This document shows positions 1 through 6,245 of a stretch of DNA of 15,204 nt, piece by piece. The stretch's first letter is position 1; each line of letters begins with the position of its first letter. The position numbers and the translations under genes are program-made. The notes under the pieces are model-generated. The model was not told the DNA's origin. It ran no database searches and saw only the letters and a program-made list of their open reading frames with translations. Source of the stretch: Clostridia bacterium (lineage in GTDB: Bacteria > Bacillota > Clostridia > Christensenellales > Aristaeellaceae); the NCBI GenBank assembly GCA_016297535.1, contig JAEDGL010000048.1, positions 1-15,204 of the forward strand. Direction: 5' to 3'.

Positions 1-71
1 CCAGGCAGAATGGACTGGTATGCCTGTGCGTTCTTCATAACAGCCAAAAAGGCAAAAGGTGTTCATGAATT

Positions 72-275
72 CAGAGCGTCGAAAAAGCCCACCTGTGGCG
101 ATCTTTTCCGACGGGAATGCACCATTTGCCTACTCGATTACGGCTCGCCGGGCGGCAAATGGTGTAAGGAAAGCCTTGCTGTGCAAGGCTTCCGAGCCCA
201 CCGCACATGACGCTGGGCTTGGAATAAGAGTCGGAGGGCCGCGGCCCTACCTCCCAGAGGGTTTATCGACAGCCT
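72..275 (-). ncRNA. Structured RNA of unknown family (about 200 nt)
   Basis: A minus-strand transcript starting about 7 nt after the TATAAT box at 283-288 would fold into a closed, multi-branched structure. The 5' segment (276-259) pairs with the 3' segment (72-90) as a closing stem, with a few mismatches and wobbles. Inside it are a GC palindrome hairpin (233-254), a 6-bp stem (195-200 with 214-219), a perfect 9-bp hairpin with a 3-nt loop (171-179 with 183-191, extendable by GG/CC across a bulged A), a perfect 11-bp stem (120-130 with 154-164), and a small UUCC/GGAA hairpin near 106-117. No U-tract terminator follows, so the RNA may be a leader of a gene beyond the window edge, or may be processed. 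The sequence does not fit T-box, SRP, tmRNA or RNase P RNA signatures. The size and closed architecture recall the raiA motif RNA of Clostridia, and less well 6S RNA, but I cannot confirm a family. Confidence 0.55.
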
Positions 276-282
276 GGAATCG

Positions 283-311
283 ATTATACCATGTGTTCTC
301 TGATTTCTCAA
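283..311 (-). promoter_or_regulatory. Sigma-A-type promoter of the structured RNA
   Basis: On the minus strand, TTGAGA (306-311) and TATAAT (283-288) are separated by exactly 17 nt, and TGG precedes the -10 box (an extended -10). The predicted start is near position 275, which is also where the closing stem of the structured RNA begins. The agreement of promoter and RNA 5' end supports both calls. Confidence 0.7.
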
Positions 312-322
312 GAAAGCATGTC

Positions 323-358
323 AAAAAACACCTCCATGGAATGAAATTCCATGGAAGT
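323..358 (-). terminator. Rho-independent terminator of the rpmH-jag operon
   Basis: Positions 346-358 and 330-342 form a 13-bp stem (one G-U) around a 3-nt loop. On the minus strand it is followed by GTGTTTTTT-like sequence, with the U-tract at 323-328. It begins 15 nt after the jag stop codon and closes the rpmH-rnpA-yidD-yidC-jag operon. Confidence 0.85.
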
Positions 359-373
359 GGCGCGAATGCTGAT

Positions 374-1267
374 TTACTGCTGCTTGAGCGTGATAACCAC
401 GTGGCGGTTGGGCTCTTCGCCCTCGGAATGGGTGGTCACGGCGTCGTTTTGCTGCAAAGCGCTGTGCAGAATGCGGCGCTCGTAGGGATTCATGGGTTCC
501 ATAACCACCTTGCGCCCGGTTTTGATCGCGCGGTTGGCCATGCGGTTGGCCAGGCGGCGCAGCGCTTCCTCACGCTTGGCGCGATAGTTTTCGGTATCCA
601 GGGTAACGCGGGTGTAGCCTTCCTGGCCACGGTTGACATACAGGCTGGTCAGATACTGCAGGGCGTCCAGCGTTTCGCCGCGGCGGCCAATCAAAATTCC
701 CAGCGTGTCGCCAAACATATCCACGCGTACATTGCCCTCTTCATCGCGGCGGGCGTTTACACTGACGCTTACACCCATGCGCTCGGTCAGGCCCAGCAGA
801 AACTCCTGCGCCTTGCCTTCGGGCGTGTCAGGGTCGCACATCACCGTTTCGGACGCGTTATCCTCGGCAGCGGGCTCCTCCTTCGCTTCCTCGGCTTTGG
901 GCTGCTTTGCGGGTTTTTCGGCCTTGGGCTTGTTTTCCTTGGCGGGCTTGGGCTGCTTTTCGTCGGCTTCGGGCTTTTCGGCCTTTGCCTTTTGCTTGCG
1001 GGAAGGCTTCTTTTCGGCCTTGTCGCTCTTTTCGGGCGCCTTCATCGCATCTTCCAGATTGACCTCGTCAAGCAGATCAGCGGATTCCTCTTCTTCCTCG
1101 CGCACGGTCAGGCGCACGACGAATGGCTTGCTGCCAATGCCCAGAAAACCCTTGGTGCCTTCCTCAACAATGTCGATGGTAACGTCGGCAATGGAAGCTT
1201 CCAGCTTTTCCAGGCCCAGGCTGATCGCTTCTTCCATCGTTTTGGCGCTGGATTCTACGGACCTCAT
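374..1267 (-). CDS. jag: Jag/KhpB RNA-binding protein (SpoIIIJ-associated)
   Basis: This is a 297-residue protein of the Jag/KhpB family, cytoplasmic RNA-binding proteins that work with KhpA in post-transcriptional control of cell elongation and division in Gram-positives. The N-terminal Jag_N domain spans about residues 1-55 and contains the EGTKGFLGIGSKP segment. A low-complexity Lys/Glu/Ala/Pro-rich linker follows (about 56-145). A KH domain (about 148-225) carries the GRRG loop at 194-197, and the C-terminal R3H domain (about 228-297) shows R264-x3-H268. The start ATG overlaps the yidC stop by 4 nt (ATGA), and GGAGG lies upstream within the end of yidC. It is the last gene of the operon. 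The linker is long and highly charged, which is common in this family. Confidence 0.95.
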   Translation of the reverse strand: MRSVESSAKTMEEAISLGLEKLEASIADVTIDIVEEGTKGFLGIGSKPFVVRLTVREEEEESADLLDEVNLEDAMKAPEKSDKAEKKPSRKQKAKAEKPEADEKQPKPAKENKPKAEKPAKQPKAEEAKEEPAAEDNASETVMCDPDTPEGKAQEFLLGLTERMGVSVSVNARRDEEGNVRVDMFGDTLGILIGRRGETLDALQYLTSLYVNRGQEGYTRVTLDTENYRAKREEALRRLANRMANRAIKTGRKVVMEPMNPYERRILHSALQQNDAVTTHSEGEEPNRHVVITLKQQ

Positions 1268-2235
1268 TTCAGGCTCTCCTCCTTATTGGTCTTCTCCTTT
1301 TTTTCCATGTTCTCAAACACCTTGTTGAGGATGATGCTCTGGATCCACGCAAATACGTTGGAAACAACCCAGTACAGAGAGAACAGTGCGTTGTAGCTGG
1401 AGCAGATCCACAGAGAGAACAGCGGGAAGAAATACTTCATAAACTGGCCAGTGGTATTGGGCTGGCCGTTAGCGGCGGGCTGCTGGGGCTGGCTGATCGT
1501 CATCAGGTACTGGGTAACGGCAGACAGCACGGGCAGGATGAACCAGCCGTTGTTGTTGGCATAAATCCTGAGCTGGGTAATCAGCAGGTTTACGCTGGGC
1601 ATAACAGACCACAGCTGGGTCTGCTCGGCGTAGATCGGCAGGGTTTGCAGGGCAGCAAACACGGTTTCGCCGTTAAAATTGGCGGCATCAATGCCAAAGG
1701 ACGCCAGCGCATTCACCTGCTCGGCGCTCAGGCTTGCAAACACCTGGGCCCAATGTTCCGCCTGGATCATCATCAGACTATTCTGGTTTGCCAGGATGGG
1801 GGTAAAGGGGCTGTCGGGCATCCAGATGTTTTTAATCCACAGGAAGCCTTCAAACTCGGCGGTGCCGGTGGTCAGCAGCTCTGCGCACTGCCGGGCAAGC
1901 TCGAGGTTGGCAACGGTGCGCATGGCTCCCCACATGCACCAGAGAATCGCCATGCTCAAAATCATGGGCAGACAGCCGCTCATGGGGCTTACGCCCTCCT
2001 TGCGGTAGAGCTCGGCCATCTTTTGGTTCAGCTTTTCCTTGTCGCTGGCGTACTTCTTTTGCAGGCGCTGCATTTCGGGCTGAATAAGCTGGGTTTTGCG
2101 CATGCCCTTGCGGCTTTTGTAATCCAGCGGCAGCATCAGCAGCTTTACGATCAGGGTAAACAGGATCATCGACCAGCCATAGCTGCCGATGACGGAATTG
2201 ATACCGTACAGGATGTTGGTTAAAAGCGTATTCAT
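1264..2235 (-). CDS. yidC: YidC/Oxa1 membrane protein insertase
   Basis: This integral membrane insertase places proteins in the cytoplasmic membrane, alone or with Sec. Taking the ATG at 2235 it has 323 residues. A TTG at 2238, directly after the yidD stop, is an alternative with tighter spacing to AAGGAG. The first core membrane segment (about 20-38) carries a Lys (K31) where B. subtilis SpoIIIJ has the groove Arg. A charged cytoplasmic hairpin follows (about 39-85, Lys/Arg/Gln-rich), then further membrane segments near 88-107, 229-248, 268-285 and 286-305, and a Lys/Glu-rich tail. No lipoprotein signal peptide is seen. Between the WIKN-type motif (about 134) and the GWFILP segment (about 230) lie some 80 extra residues compared with the usual short loop. 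The gene sits between yidD and jag, its usual partners. Confidence 0.95.
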   Translation of the reverse strand: MNTLLTNILYGINSVIGSYGWSMILFTLIVKLLMLPLDYKSRKGMRKTQLIQPEMQRLQKKYASDKEKLNQKMAELYRKEGVSPMSGCLPMILSMAILWCMWGAMRTVANLELARQCAELLTTGTAEFEGFLWIKNIWMPDSPFTPILANQNSLMMIQAEHWAQVFASLSAEQVNALASFGIDAANFNGETVFAALQTLPIYAEQTQLWSVMPSVNLLITQLRIYANNNGWFILPVLSAVTQYLMTISQPQQPAANGQPNTTGQFMKYFFPLFSLWICSSYNALFSLYWVVSNVFAWIQSIILNKVFENMEKKEKTNKEESLK

Positions 2236-2238
2236 CAA

Positions 2239-2478
2239 TCAGTCTCTCCTTAAGGTGGTCGGCGGAGCTTCGGGCACCGGGTCATAGCCGCCCCGGCAAA
2301 AAGGATTGCAGCGCAAAAGCCGTCTGATTGCCAGCCAGCCGCCCTTGAGCACCCCGAAGCGCTCAATCGCTGTATAGGCATACTGCGAACAGGTTGGCTG
2401 AAATCGGCAGGCAGGCGGCGTATGAACGCTGATATGGCGCTGATAAAATCGGATCAGCTTCAGAAAAAGCTTTTTCAT
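2239..2478 (-). CDS. yidD: Membrane protein insertion efficiency factor YidD
   Basis: This is a 79-residue member of the YidD family (about 70-90 residues), a small membrane-associated protein that aids YidC-dependent insertion. The family core is plain: KLIRFYQRHIS near the N-terminus, CRFQPTCSQYA with its Cys pair (about 24-34), an AIERFGVLKGGWLAIRRLLRC stretch broken into helix and turn, and the NPFCRGGYDPVP signature. The ATG overlaps the rnpA stop (ATGA), so translation is probably coupled. The stop codon directly abuts the yidC start. Confidence 0.96.
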   Translation of the reverse strand: MKKLFLKLIRFYQRHISVHTPPACRFQPTCSQYAYTAIERFGVLKGGWLAIRRLLRCNPFCRGGYDPVPEAPPTTLRRD

Positions 2479-2837
2479 GGATGGTTGTGTTCCTCGGCTG
2501 GGTCATGCAGCGCCTCCAGCTTGCGAAGCAGGTGCTTCACGCGGGATTCCAGCTCCTGATAGCTGCATTCCGCGGCAGAGGGACGCGCCACAAACACATA
2601 CAGGCCGCTCTTCATTTGCGCAAGAAGAGGGCGGACGCACTCGCGCAGCCTGCGCTTGGTGCGGTTGCGCACCACAGCCACGCCTACTTTTTTGCTTACC
2701 GAAAAGCCAATGCGCTTGTCTCTGTTGCGCACATAGAGCAAGCTCAGCTCTCTGCAGGAGGCTTTTTTGCCGCGGCGGTACACGTAACTGAACTGCCTGT
2801 TGGGGCCCAAACGGTTCTGCCTCTGCAACGCTGCCAT
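2475..2837 (-). CDS. rnpA: Ribonuclease P protein component
   Basis: This is the small basic protein subunit of RNase P, which helps the catalytic RNA mature tRNA 5' ends. Family motifs visible are RLGPNRQFSYVYRRG near the N-terminus, RIGFSVSKKVGVAVVRNRTKRRLRE split over the central RNR helix, and the downstream cleft residues; the C-terminus is His/Glu-rich. From the ATG at 2837 it has 120 residues, a normal length. The start is uncertain. An in-frame ATG at 2864 lies right behind a hairpin and lacks a ribosome binding site. AAAGGA at 2840-2845 is only 2 nt from the 2837 ATG but 11 nt from a TTG at 2828. The gene follows rpmH and overlaps yidD by 4 nt. Confidence 0.93.
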   Translation of the reverse strand: MAALQRQNRLGPNRQFSYVYRRGKKASCRELSLLYVRNRDKRIGFSVSKKVGVAVVRNRTKRRLRECVRPLLAQMKSGLYVFVARPSAAECSYQELESRVKHLLRKLEALHDPAEEHNHP

Positions 2838-2869
2838 CGTCCTTTCTGAGGTTTGGGCTTTCATGTATC

Positions 2870-2920
2870 GGAAAAGCCCGTACCCACTTCACCCGATACA
2901 GAAATGGGGCGGGCTTTTCC
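2870..2920 (-). other. Hairpin between rpmH and rnpA
   Basis: On the minus strand, GGAAAAGCCCG (2910-2920) pairs perfectly with CGGGCTTTTCC (2870-2880), and an inner stem (CCATTTC with GAAGTGG, one G-U) extends it to about 18 bp around a 10-nt loop. No U-tract follows, so it is not a classic terminator. It could mark an RNA processing site, stabilise the rpmH message, or reduce expression of rnpA relative to rpmH. Confidence 0.65.
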
Positions 2921-2955
2921 AATGCTATGCTATGAAAGCAATCGTCTTTCGCTGA

Positions 2956-3090
2956 TCAGGCGCTGAGCACCTTGCGGCCACGACGGCGGCGGGCGGCCAG
3001 CACGCGGCGGCCGTTCTTGGTGGACATACGGGCACGGAAGCCGTGCACCTTGCTACGCTGACGCTTCTTGGGCTGATAGGTACGGAACAT
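2956..3090 (-). CDS. rpmH: 50S ribosomal protein L34
   Basis: This 44-residue protein of the large ribosomal subunit was found by direct translation. It reads MFRTYQPKKRQRSKVHGFRA, followed by RMSTKNGRRVLAARRRRGRK and VLSA, an almost canonical L34: very basic, with the HGFRARM and NGRRVLAARRRRGR motifs. AAGGAG at 3100-3105 is the ribosome binding site, 9 nt before the ATG. A consensus promoter lies about 85 nt upstream. It is the first gene of the rpmH-rnpA-yidD-yidC-jag operon. Confidence 0.97.
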   Translation of the reverse strand: MFRTYQPKKRQRSKVHGFRARMSTKNGRRVLAARRRRGRKVLSA

Positions 3091-3174
3091 TAGCGAACAC
3101 TCCTTGCAAGTTTCAATGTATGGCGTTGCGCGTGCTCAGTCGCAACACGCAGAATACCACAAACCAACTATTCT

Positions 3175-3203
3175 ATTATACCCAGGCGGTATAAAGATGT
3201 CAA
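3175..3203 (-). promoter_or_regulatory. rpmH: Consensus sigma-A promoter for rpmH
   Basis: On the minus strand TTGACA (3198-3203) and TATAAT (3175-3180) are both perfect and separated by exactly 17 nt. The predicted start near 3168 gives a leader of about 78 nt before the rpmH ATG. The leader contains GTGTTGCGACTGAGCACGCG-like sequence that can form a short self-complementary stem (near 3127-3147). Confidence 0.92.
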
Positions 3204-3263
3204 GACAAACAAAACGTTTTCCGGCGATTTTTCGTTGTCATTTTCCCGTTTGGAGAGGTGCTG

Positions 3264-4625
3264 TTACAGGGCTTCCTCGCGGGTAACCCTGCGTACCCAG
3301 CGGTAGCTGTTTACCTGCCAGACGGCTACCAGGCACTTGGTAAGCTGATCGGATTTCAGGAAAAAGAACACCCATACGGGGCTCATGTGCCACACATAGG
3401 CCGCCAGCGCGCTGATGGGCAGAACGATGAGCCACTGGAAGATGAGATCATTTCGGAACACAAAGCTCGTATTGCCGCCGCCGCGAACGATGCCGGTAAG
3501 GCACGCCGCCTGATAGGCCGTTCCGATGATGGTAATGCACAACACATTCATAAAGCTGCGTGCCATATCCAGCGCCTCCGGTGAAACGGCGTAAGCGCTC
3601 AGCACCACCTCGCGCAGGGCAAACAGCACCAGGCTGCTGCACACACCCACGACCAGAAACATCAGCTGCAGCGAGTTTACATAGCCCTTCAGCTTATCCA
3701 GATCGCCGCTGCCAACCGCCTTTCCAATCAGCACGCCCGCCGCGCTGGCCAGCCCGTAGCACATAACGGAAACCACCTGGAACAGCGAGTTGGCGATGGC
3801 GTTGGCCGCGATGGCATTGGAGCCCATATGCCCCAGAATGCTGGTTTGCATGCCCATGGCAATGCCCCAGTTGGCGCCGGAAAGCACCACGGGAATGGCC
3901 ACGCGGATGTAATCGCGAATCATCAGGCGTTCCGGCTTCAGGAAATCCATCCACTTTACCGCCAGTTTTCGATCCACGGCGTAGGTATATACGGCCGTAA
4001 CGCCGCATTCGGCAATGCGCGCCACCAGCGTGGCGATGGCCGCGCCCGCCGCGCCCAGACGAGGCAGACCAAAATGACCAAAGATCAAAACGTAGTTCAG
4101 CGTTACGTTGACAACAACGCCCGTAAGCGAGGATACCATGCCCACCCGTACGTTTTCAATGCTGCGCTGTGCGGCGTTCAGCACCATGCCCGCGGCAAAA
4201 AACAGATAGCTGAAGCTGACAATGCGCATATACACCGCGCCTTCGGAGATGGCCGCAGTATCCGAGGTCAACAGCCCCAGCAGCTTTTCCGGCAGCAGCT
4301 GGGCCGCCACCAGAAAGCAGGCGGCAATCAGCAGGGCAAAATCCAGCGCAATGACCAGCACCCGGCGAATGGGTTGCACCCGGCGCGCGCCCCAGTACTG
4401 CGCCGCCAGCACGGCCATGCCCTCGCCCGCGCCGCTAACCACCATCTGCAGCAGAAACTGAATCTGATTGGCCAGCGCGATGCCGCTGAGCGCATCCTGC
4501 GAATAGGCACCGATCATGATGTTGTCAATCAGGCCCACAAAGCACACGATTACATTTTGCAACGCGATATAACCGCTCAGCCTTATCGCCCTGCGGTAGA
4601 AATCCCGGTCTTTGCAAAGGATCAT
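3264..4625 (-). CDS. MATE-family multidrug/cation antiporter
   Basis: This 453-residue polytopic membrane protein has the length and roughly 12 membrane segments of the MATE (NorM/DinF-like) family, which exports drugs or metabolites in exchange for H+ or Na+. Family features visible are an N-terminal RRAIRLSGYIALQN segment, DNIMIGAYSQDALSGIALANQ in the first helices, the AAQYWGARR loop motif, and the mirrored LIGKAVGSGDLDK motif in the second half, as expected for two homologous halves. The ATG at 4625 is chosen because GAGAGGA lies 9 nt upstream. An earlier in-frame ATG at 4685 would add 20 Arg-rich residues and is less likely. The gene is divergent from the rRNA methyltransferase, with about 92 nt between them. 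No clear terminator was seen before the rpmH promoter. The substrate cannot be told. Confidence 0.9.
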   Translation of the reverse strand: MILCKDRDFYRRAIRLSGYIALQNVIVCFVGLIDNIMIGAYSQDALSGIALANQIQFLLQMVVSGAGEGMAVLAAQYWGARRVQPIRRVLVIALDFALLIAACFLVAAQLLPEKLLGLLTSDTAAISEGAVYMRIVSFSYLFFAAGMVLNAAQRSIENVRVGMVSSLTGVVVNVTLNYVLIFGHFGLPRLGAAGAAIATLVARIAECGVTAVYTYAVDRKLAVKWMDFLKPERLMIRDYIRVAIPVVLSGANWGIAMGMQTSILGHMGSNAIAANAIANSLFQVVSVMCYGLASAAGVLIGKAVGSGDLDKLKGYVNSLQLMFLVVGVCSSLVLFALREVVLSAYAVSPEALDMARSFMNVLCITIIGTAYQAACLTGIVRGGGNTSFVFRNDLIFQWLIVLPISALAAYVWHMSPVWVFFFLKSDQLTKCLVAVWQVNSYRWVRRVTREEAL

Positions 4626-4717
4626 TTTGAGCCGTCCTCTCCGTTTCGCACACGGCAGGGATGCGCCTGCCGCGCGTCGAAACAAACAATGTATCCTGGG
4701 AATTGAGGGAGTGTATT

Positions 4718-5569
4718 ATGAAGCCAGCTGTTCTGGCGCAGCGTCTTGCGCCCCTGACGTCTATTTTGCGATGCCCGCGCTGCGCAGCCGCCTTTTCGGT
4801 CAATGATCAGAGCCTGATTTGCGAAAACCGTCACTGCTTTGATCTGAGCCGCCGCGGCTATGTAAACCTTGCGCCATCGCACGATCAAGCCACAGAAAAA
4901 TACGATGCGGAGCTGTTTTCCAGCCGCCGCCTGGTGTTTGAGCGCGGGTTTTACCTGCCCGTGGCTGAGGCCATCGCCAGTCATCTTTCGGACGCGCCCC
5001 TCACCGTGCTGGATGCCGGATGCGGCGAGGGCTACTATACCCGGTTGCTTGCGGAGCGGTTTCCGCAGGCACAATGGATCGGGCTGGATATCAGCCGCGA
5101 CGCCATCACCGCCGCGGCGCGCGAGCCCGGAAGGGCCTGCTGGCTGGTGGCCGATCTGAAGCATCTGCCTGTGGCGGACGCATCGGCGGATGTGGTGCTG
5201 GACGTGCTGACCCCGGCGGATTACGCGGAATTTGGCCGCGTGCTCAAGCCGGGCGGGCTGCTGGTGAAAGCGGTGCCCGGAGCGGATTATCTGTGCGAAA
5301 TCCGCCGGTGCGTCGCGCCGTGGCTGCGCAGCGGCGACACATACGACAACGCCCGCGTAATCGGGCATCTCAAGCAGCACGCGGATCCTGTGCAGGAAGA
5401 CGAAGTACGCGTTACCAGGCCGCTTCTGCCGGATGAAGCCCGCGCGTTTCTGCGCATGACGCCCATGACCTTTTCCGTGCCGGACGAGGTGCTGGGCACC
5501 CTGTCGCTTTCGGAAATCACCATTCACATGCATATTCTGGTGTGCCGCATAAAGGAGGCCGTCAAATGA
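4718..5569 (+). CDS. rlmA: RlmA-type 23S rRNA (guanine-N1) methyltransferase
   Basis: This 283-residue SAM-dependent enzyme is of the RlmA family, which methylates N1 of G745 or G748 in helix 35 of 23S rRNA; the Gram-positive RlmA(II) branch includes TlrB. The N-terminal zinc ribbon is present as C19-x2-C22-x12-C35-x3-H39, followed by the typical FDLSRRGYVNLA segment. The SAM-binding motif I is VLDAGCGEGYY at about 97-107, then GLDISRDAI (motif II) and the LKPGGLLVKAVPG strand. GAGGGAG at 4705-4711, 6 nt before the ATG, fixes the start; an upstream ATG at 4661 is unlikely. It overlaps the following acetyltransferase gene by 4 nt. Whether the target is G745 or G748 cannot be read from the sequence. 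Modification at G748 affects macrolide sensitivity. Confidence 0.88.
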   Translation: MKPAVLAQRLAPLTSILRCPRCAAAFSVNDQSLICENRHCFDLSRRGYVNLAPSHDQATEKYDAELFSSRRLVFERGFYLPVAEAIASHLSDAPLTVLDAGCGEGYYTRLLAERFPQAQWIGLDISRDAITAAAREPGRACWLVADLKHLPVADASADVVLDVLTPADYAEFGRVLKPGGLLVKAVPGADYLCEIRRCVAPWLRSGDTYDNARVIGHLKQHADPVQEDEVRVTRPLLPDEARAFLRMTPMTFSVPDEVLGTLSLSEITIHMHILVCRIKEAVK

Positions 5570-6081
5570 CTGAACTGGTTGCCGCAGCGCCGGAGCAAAA
5601 GGAGACCCTGCGCAATCTGCTGGAGAAATATCTCTGCGAGTTCGCCCAATGGGATCACCGCGAGGTGGCGGAGGATGGATTGTACCACTACCCCTGGCTG
5701 GACTGCTACTGGACCGAGCCCGGCCGCTTTGCCTATTTGATTCGGGTGGATGGACATCTTGCGGGCTTTGCCTTGGTAAACGATTATCCCGAAATACCGG
5801 ATCGTCAGACGGATTTTGGCCTGGCGGAGTTTTTTATCATGCCCAGATACCGCCGCAGGGGCGTCGGCAGGCAAGCCGCCTTTCAGGTTTTTGATCTGCA
5901 CCATGGCCGGTGGCAATTGCAGCGCCATCCGCACAATCTGGCATCGGTGCACTTCTGGAACCGGGTGGTGGACGAGTACACGCACGGCCGGTTTGAGCAG
6001 ATCAACGGATACCCGAATCCGGCGGTAAACTATGAGGACGGGACGCCGGCGGATGTGTTCTTCTTTGATAATTCGCTCTGA
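5566..6081 (+). CDS. GNAT-family N-acetyltransferase
   Basis: This 171-residue GNAT protein transfers an acetyl group from acetyl-CoA; the substrate is unknown. The central strand and acetyl-CoA loop are clear: GLAEFFIMPRYRRRGVGRQA (about 85-104), containing the RRRGVG pyrophosphate-binding motif. A HNLASVHFWNRV segment (about 123-134) matches the usual C-terminal 'N..A..FW/Y' motif B. A YWTEPGRFAYLIRVDGHLAG stretch supplies strands 2-3. The start ATG overlaps the rlmA stop (ATGA), with AAGGAGG 7 nt upstream, so the two genes form a coupled operon. The stop is followed within 5 nt by a terminator hairpin better suited to the opposite strand. Confidence 0.88.
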   Translation: MTELVAAAPEQKETLRNLLEKYLCEFAQWDHREVAEDGLYHYPWLDCYWTEPGRFAYLIRVDGHLAGFALVNDYPEIPDRQTDFGLAEFFIMPRYRRRGVGRQAAFQVFDLHHGRWQLQRHPHNLASVHFWNRVVDEYTHGRFEQINGYPNPAVNYEDGTPADVFFFDNSL

Positions 6082-6082
6082 T

Positions 6083-6113
6083 AAAAAGCCACTCAGGCAG
6101 TTCTGAGCGGCTT
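6083..6113 (-). terminator. Terminator of the ylm/divIVA operon
   Basis: Read on the minus strand, AAGCCGCTCAG (6103-6113) pairs with CTGAGTGGCTT (6086-6096) as an 11-bp stem with one G-U around a 6-nt loop, followed by TTTTTATC. On the plus strand the same position is an A-C mismatch and no U-run follows at once, so it mainly ends the minus-strand operon. It could weakly assist termination after the convergent acetyltransferase gene. Confidence 0.75.
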
Positions 6114-6164
6114 GTGCTGGTCAAAAAAGCTGGCCTGCAGGGATCATCTTCGCCAGAAAGGGCA

Positions 6165-6184
6165 GGAGGGGCGTCAGCCCCTCC
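6165..6184. other. Intergenic GC-rich hairpin
   Basis: GGAGGGGC and GCCCCTCC form a perfect 8-bp stem with a 4-nt loop in the gap between the convergent acetyltransferase and divIVA genes. On the plus strand TTTTT begins 6 nt after the stem, so it might be a weak terminator for the rlmA operon. The rest of 6114-6245 shows no gene. Confidence 0.35.
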
Positions 6185-6245
6185 GACAGCTTTTTGCGGA
6201 GTTTTGGGATCCGTCTGCGGCTTTTCTCCATGACGGCACGCTGGT

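Noticed and set aside
1..66. Minus-strand reading frame from an ATG at 66 (or a second frame from an ATG at 38) open to the window edge
   Set aside because: At most 22 codons are visible, neither start has a ribosome binding site, and the residues match no family I recognise. A gene may begin here but cannot be supported.
72..275. T-box, cobalamin or SRP RNA identity for the left-end RNA
   Set aside because: The T-box GGGTGG-ACCGCG motif, the cobalamin core motifs and the SRP GGAAGCAGC-type loop are all absent. 6S RNA is also a poor fit because several independent strong hairpins replace the single long duplex.
319..324. TTGACA on the minus strand as -35 for the structured RNA
   Set aside because: It is 30 nt from the TATAAT box, too far. 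TTGAGA at 306-311 gives the correct 17-nt spacing.
59..1396. 445-codon plus-strand open frame
   Set aside because: It lies opposite jag and the end of yidC and runs through the terminator and structured RNA. The Gly/Leu/Phe-rich translation is the mirror of the Lys/Glu-rich jag linker, typical of GC-rich shadow frames.
2503..2922. 139-codon minus-strand frame overlapping rnpA, recalling nested rnpA/rpmH genes of Thermus
   Set aside because: The residues show no L34 or other family motif. rpmH is a separate intact gene at 2956-3090.
3264..3300. Search for a terminator after the MATE gene
   Set aside because: No stem with a following U-tract was seen between the stop and the rpmH promoter.
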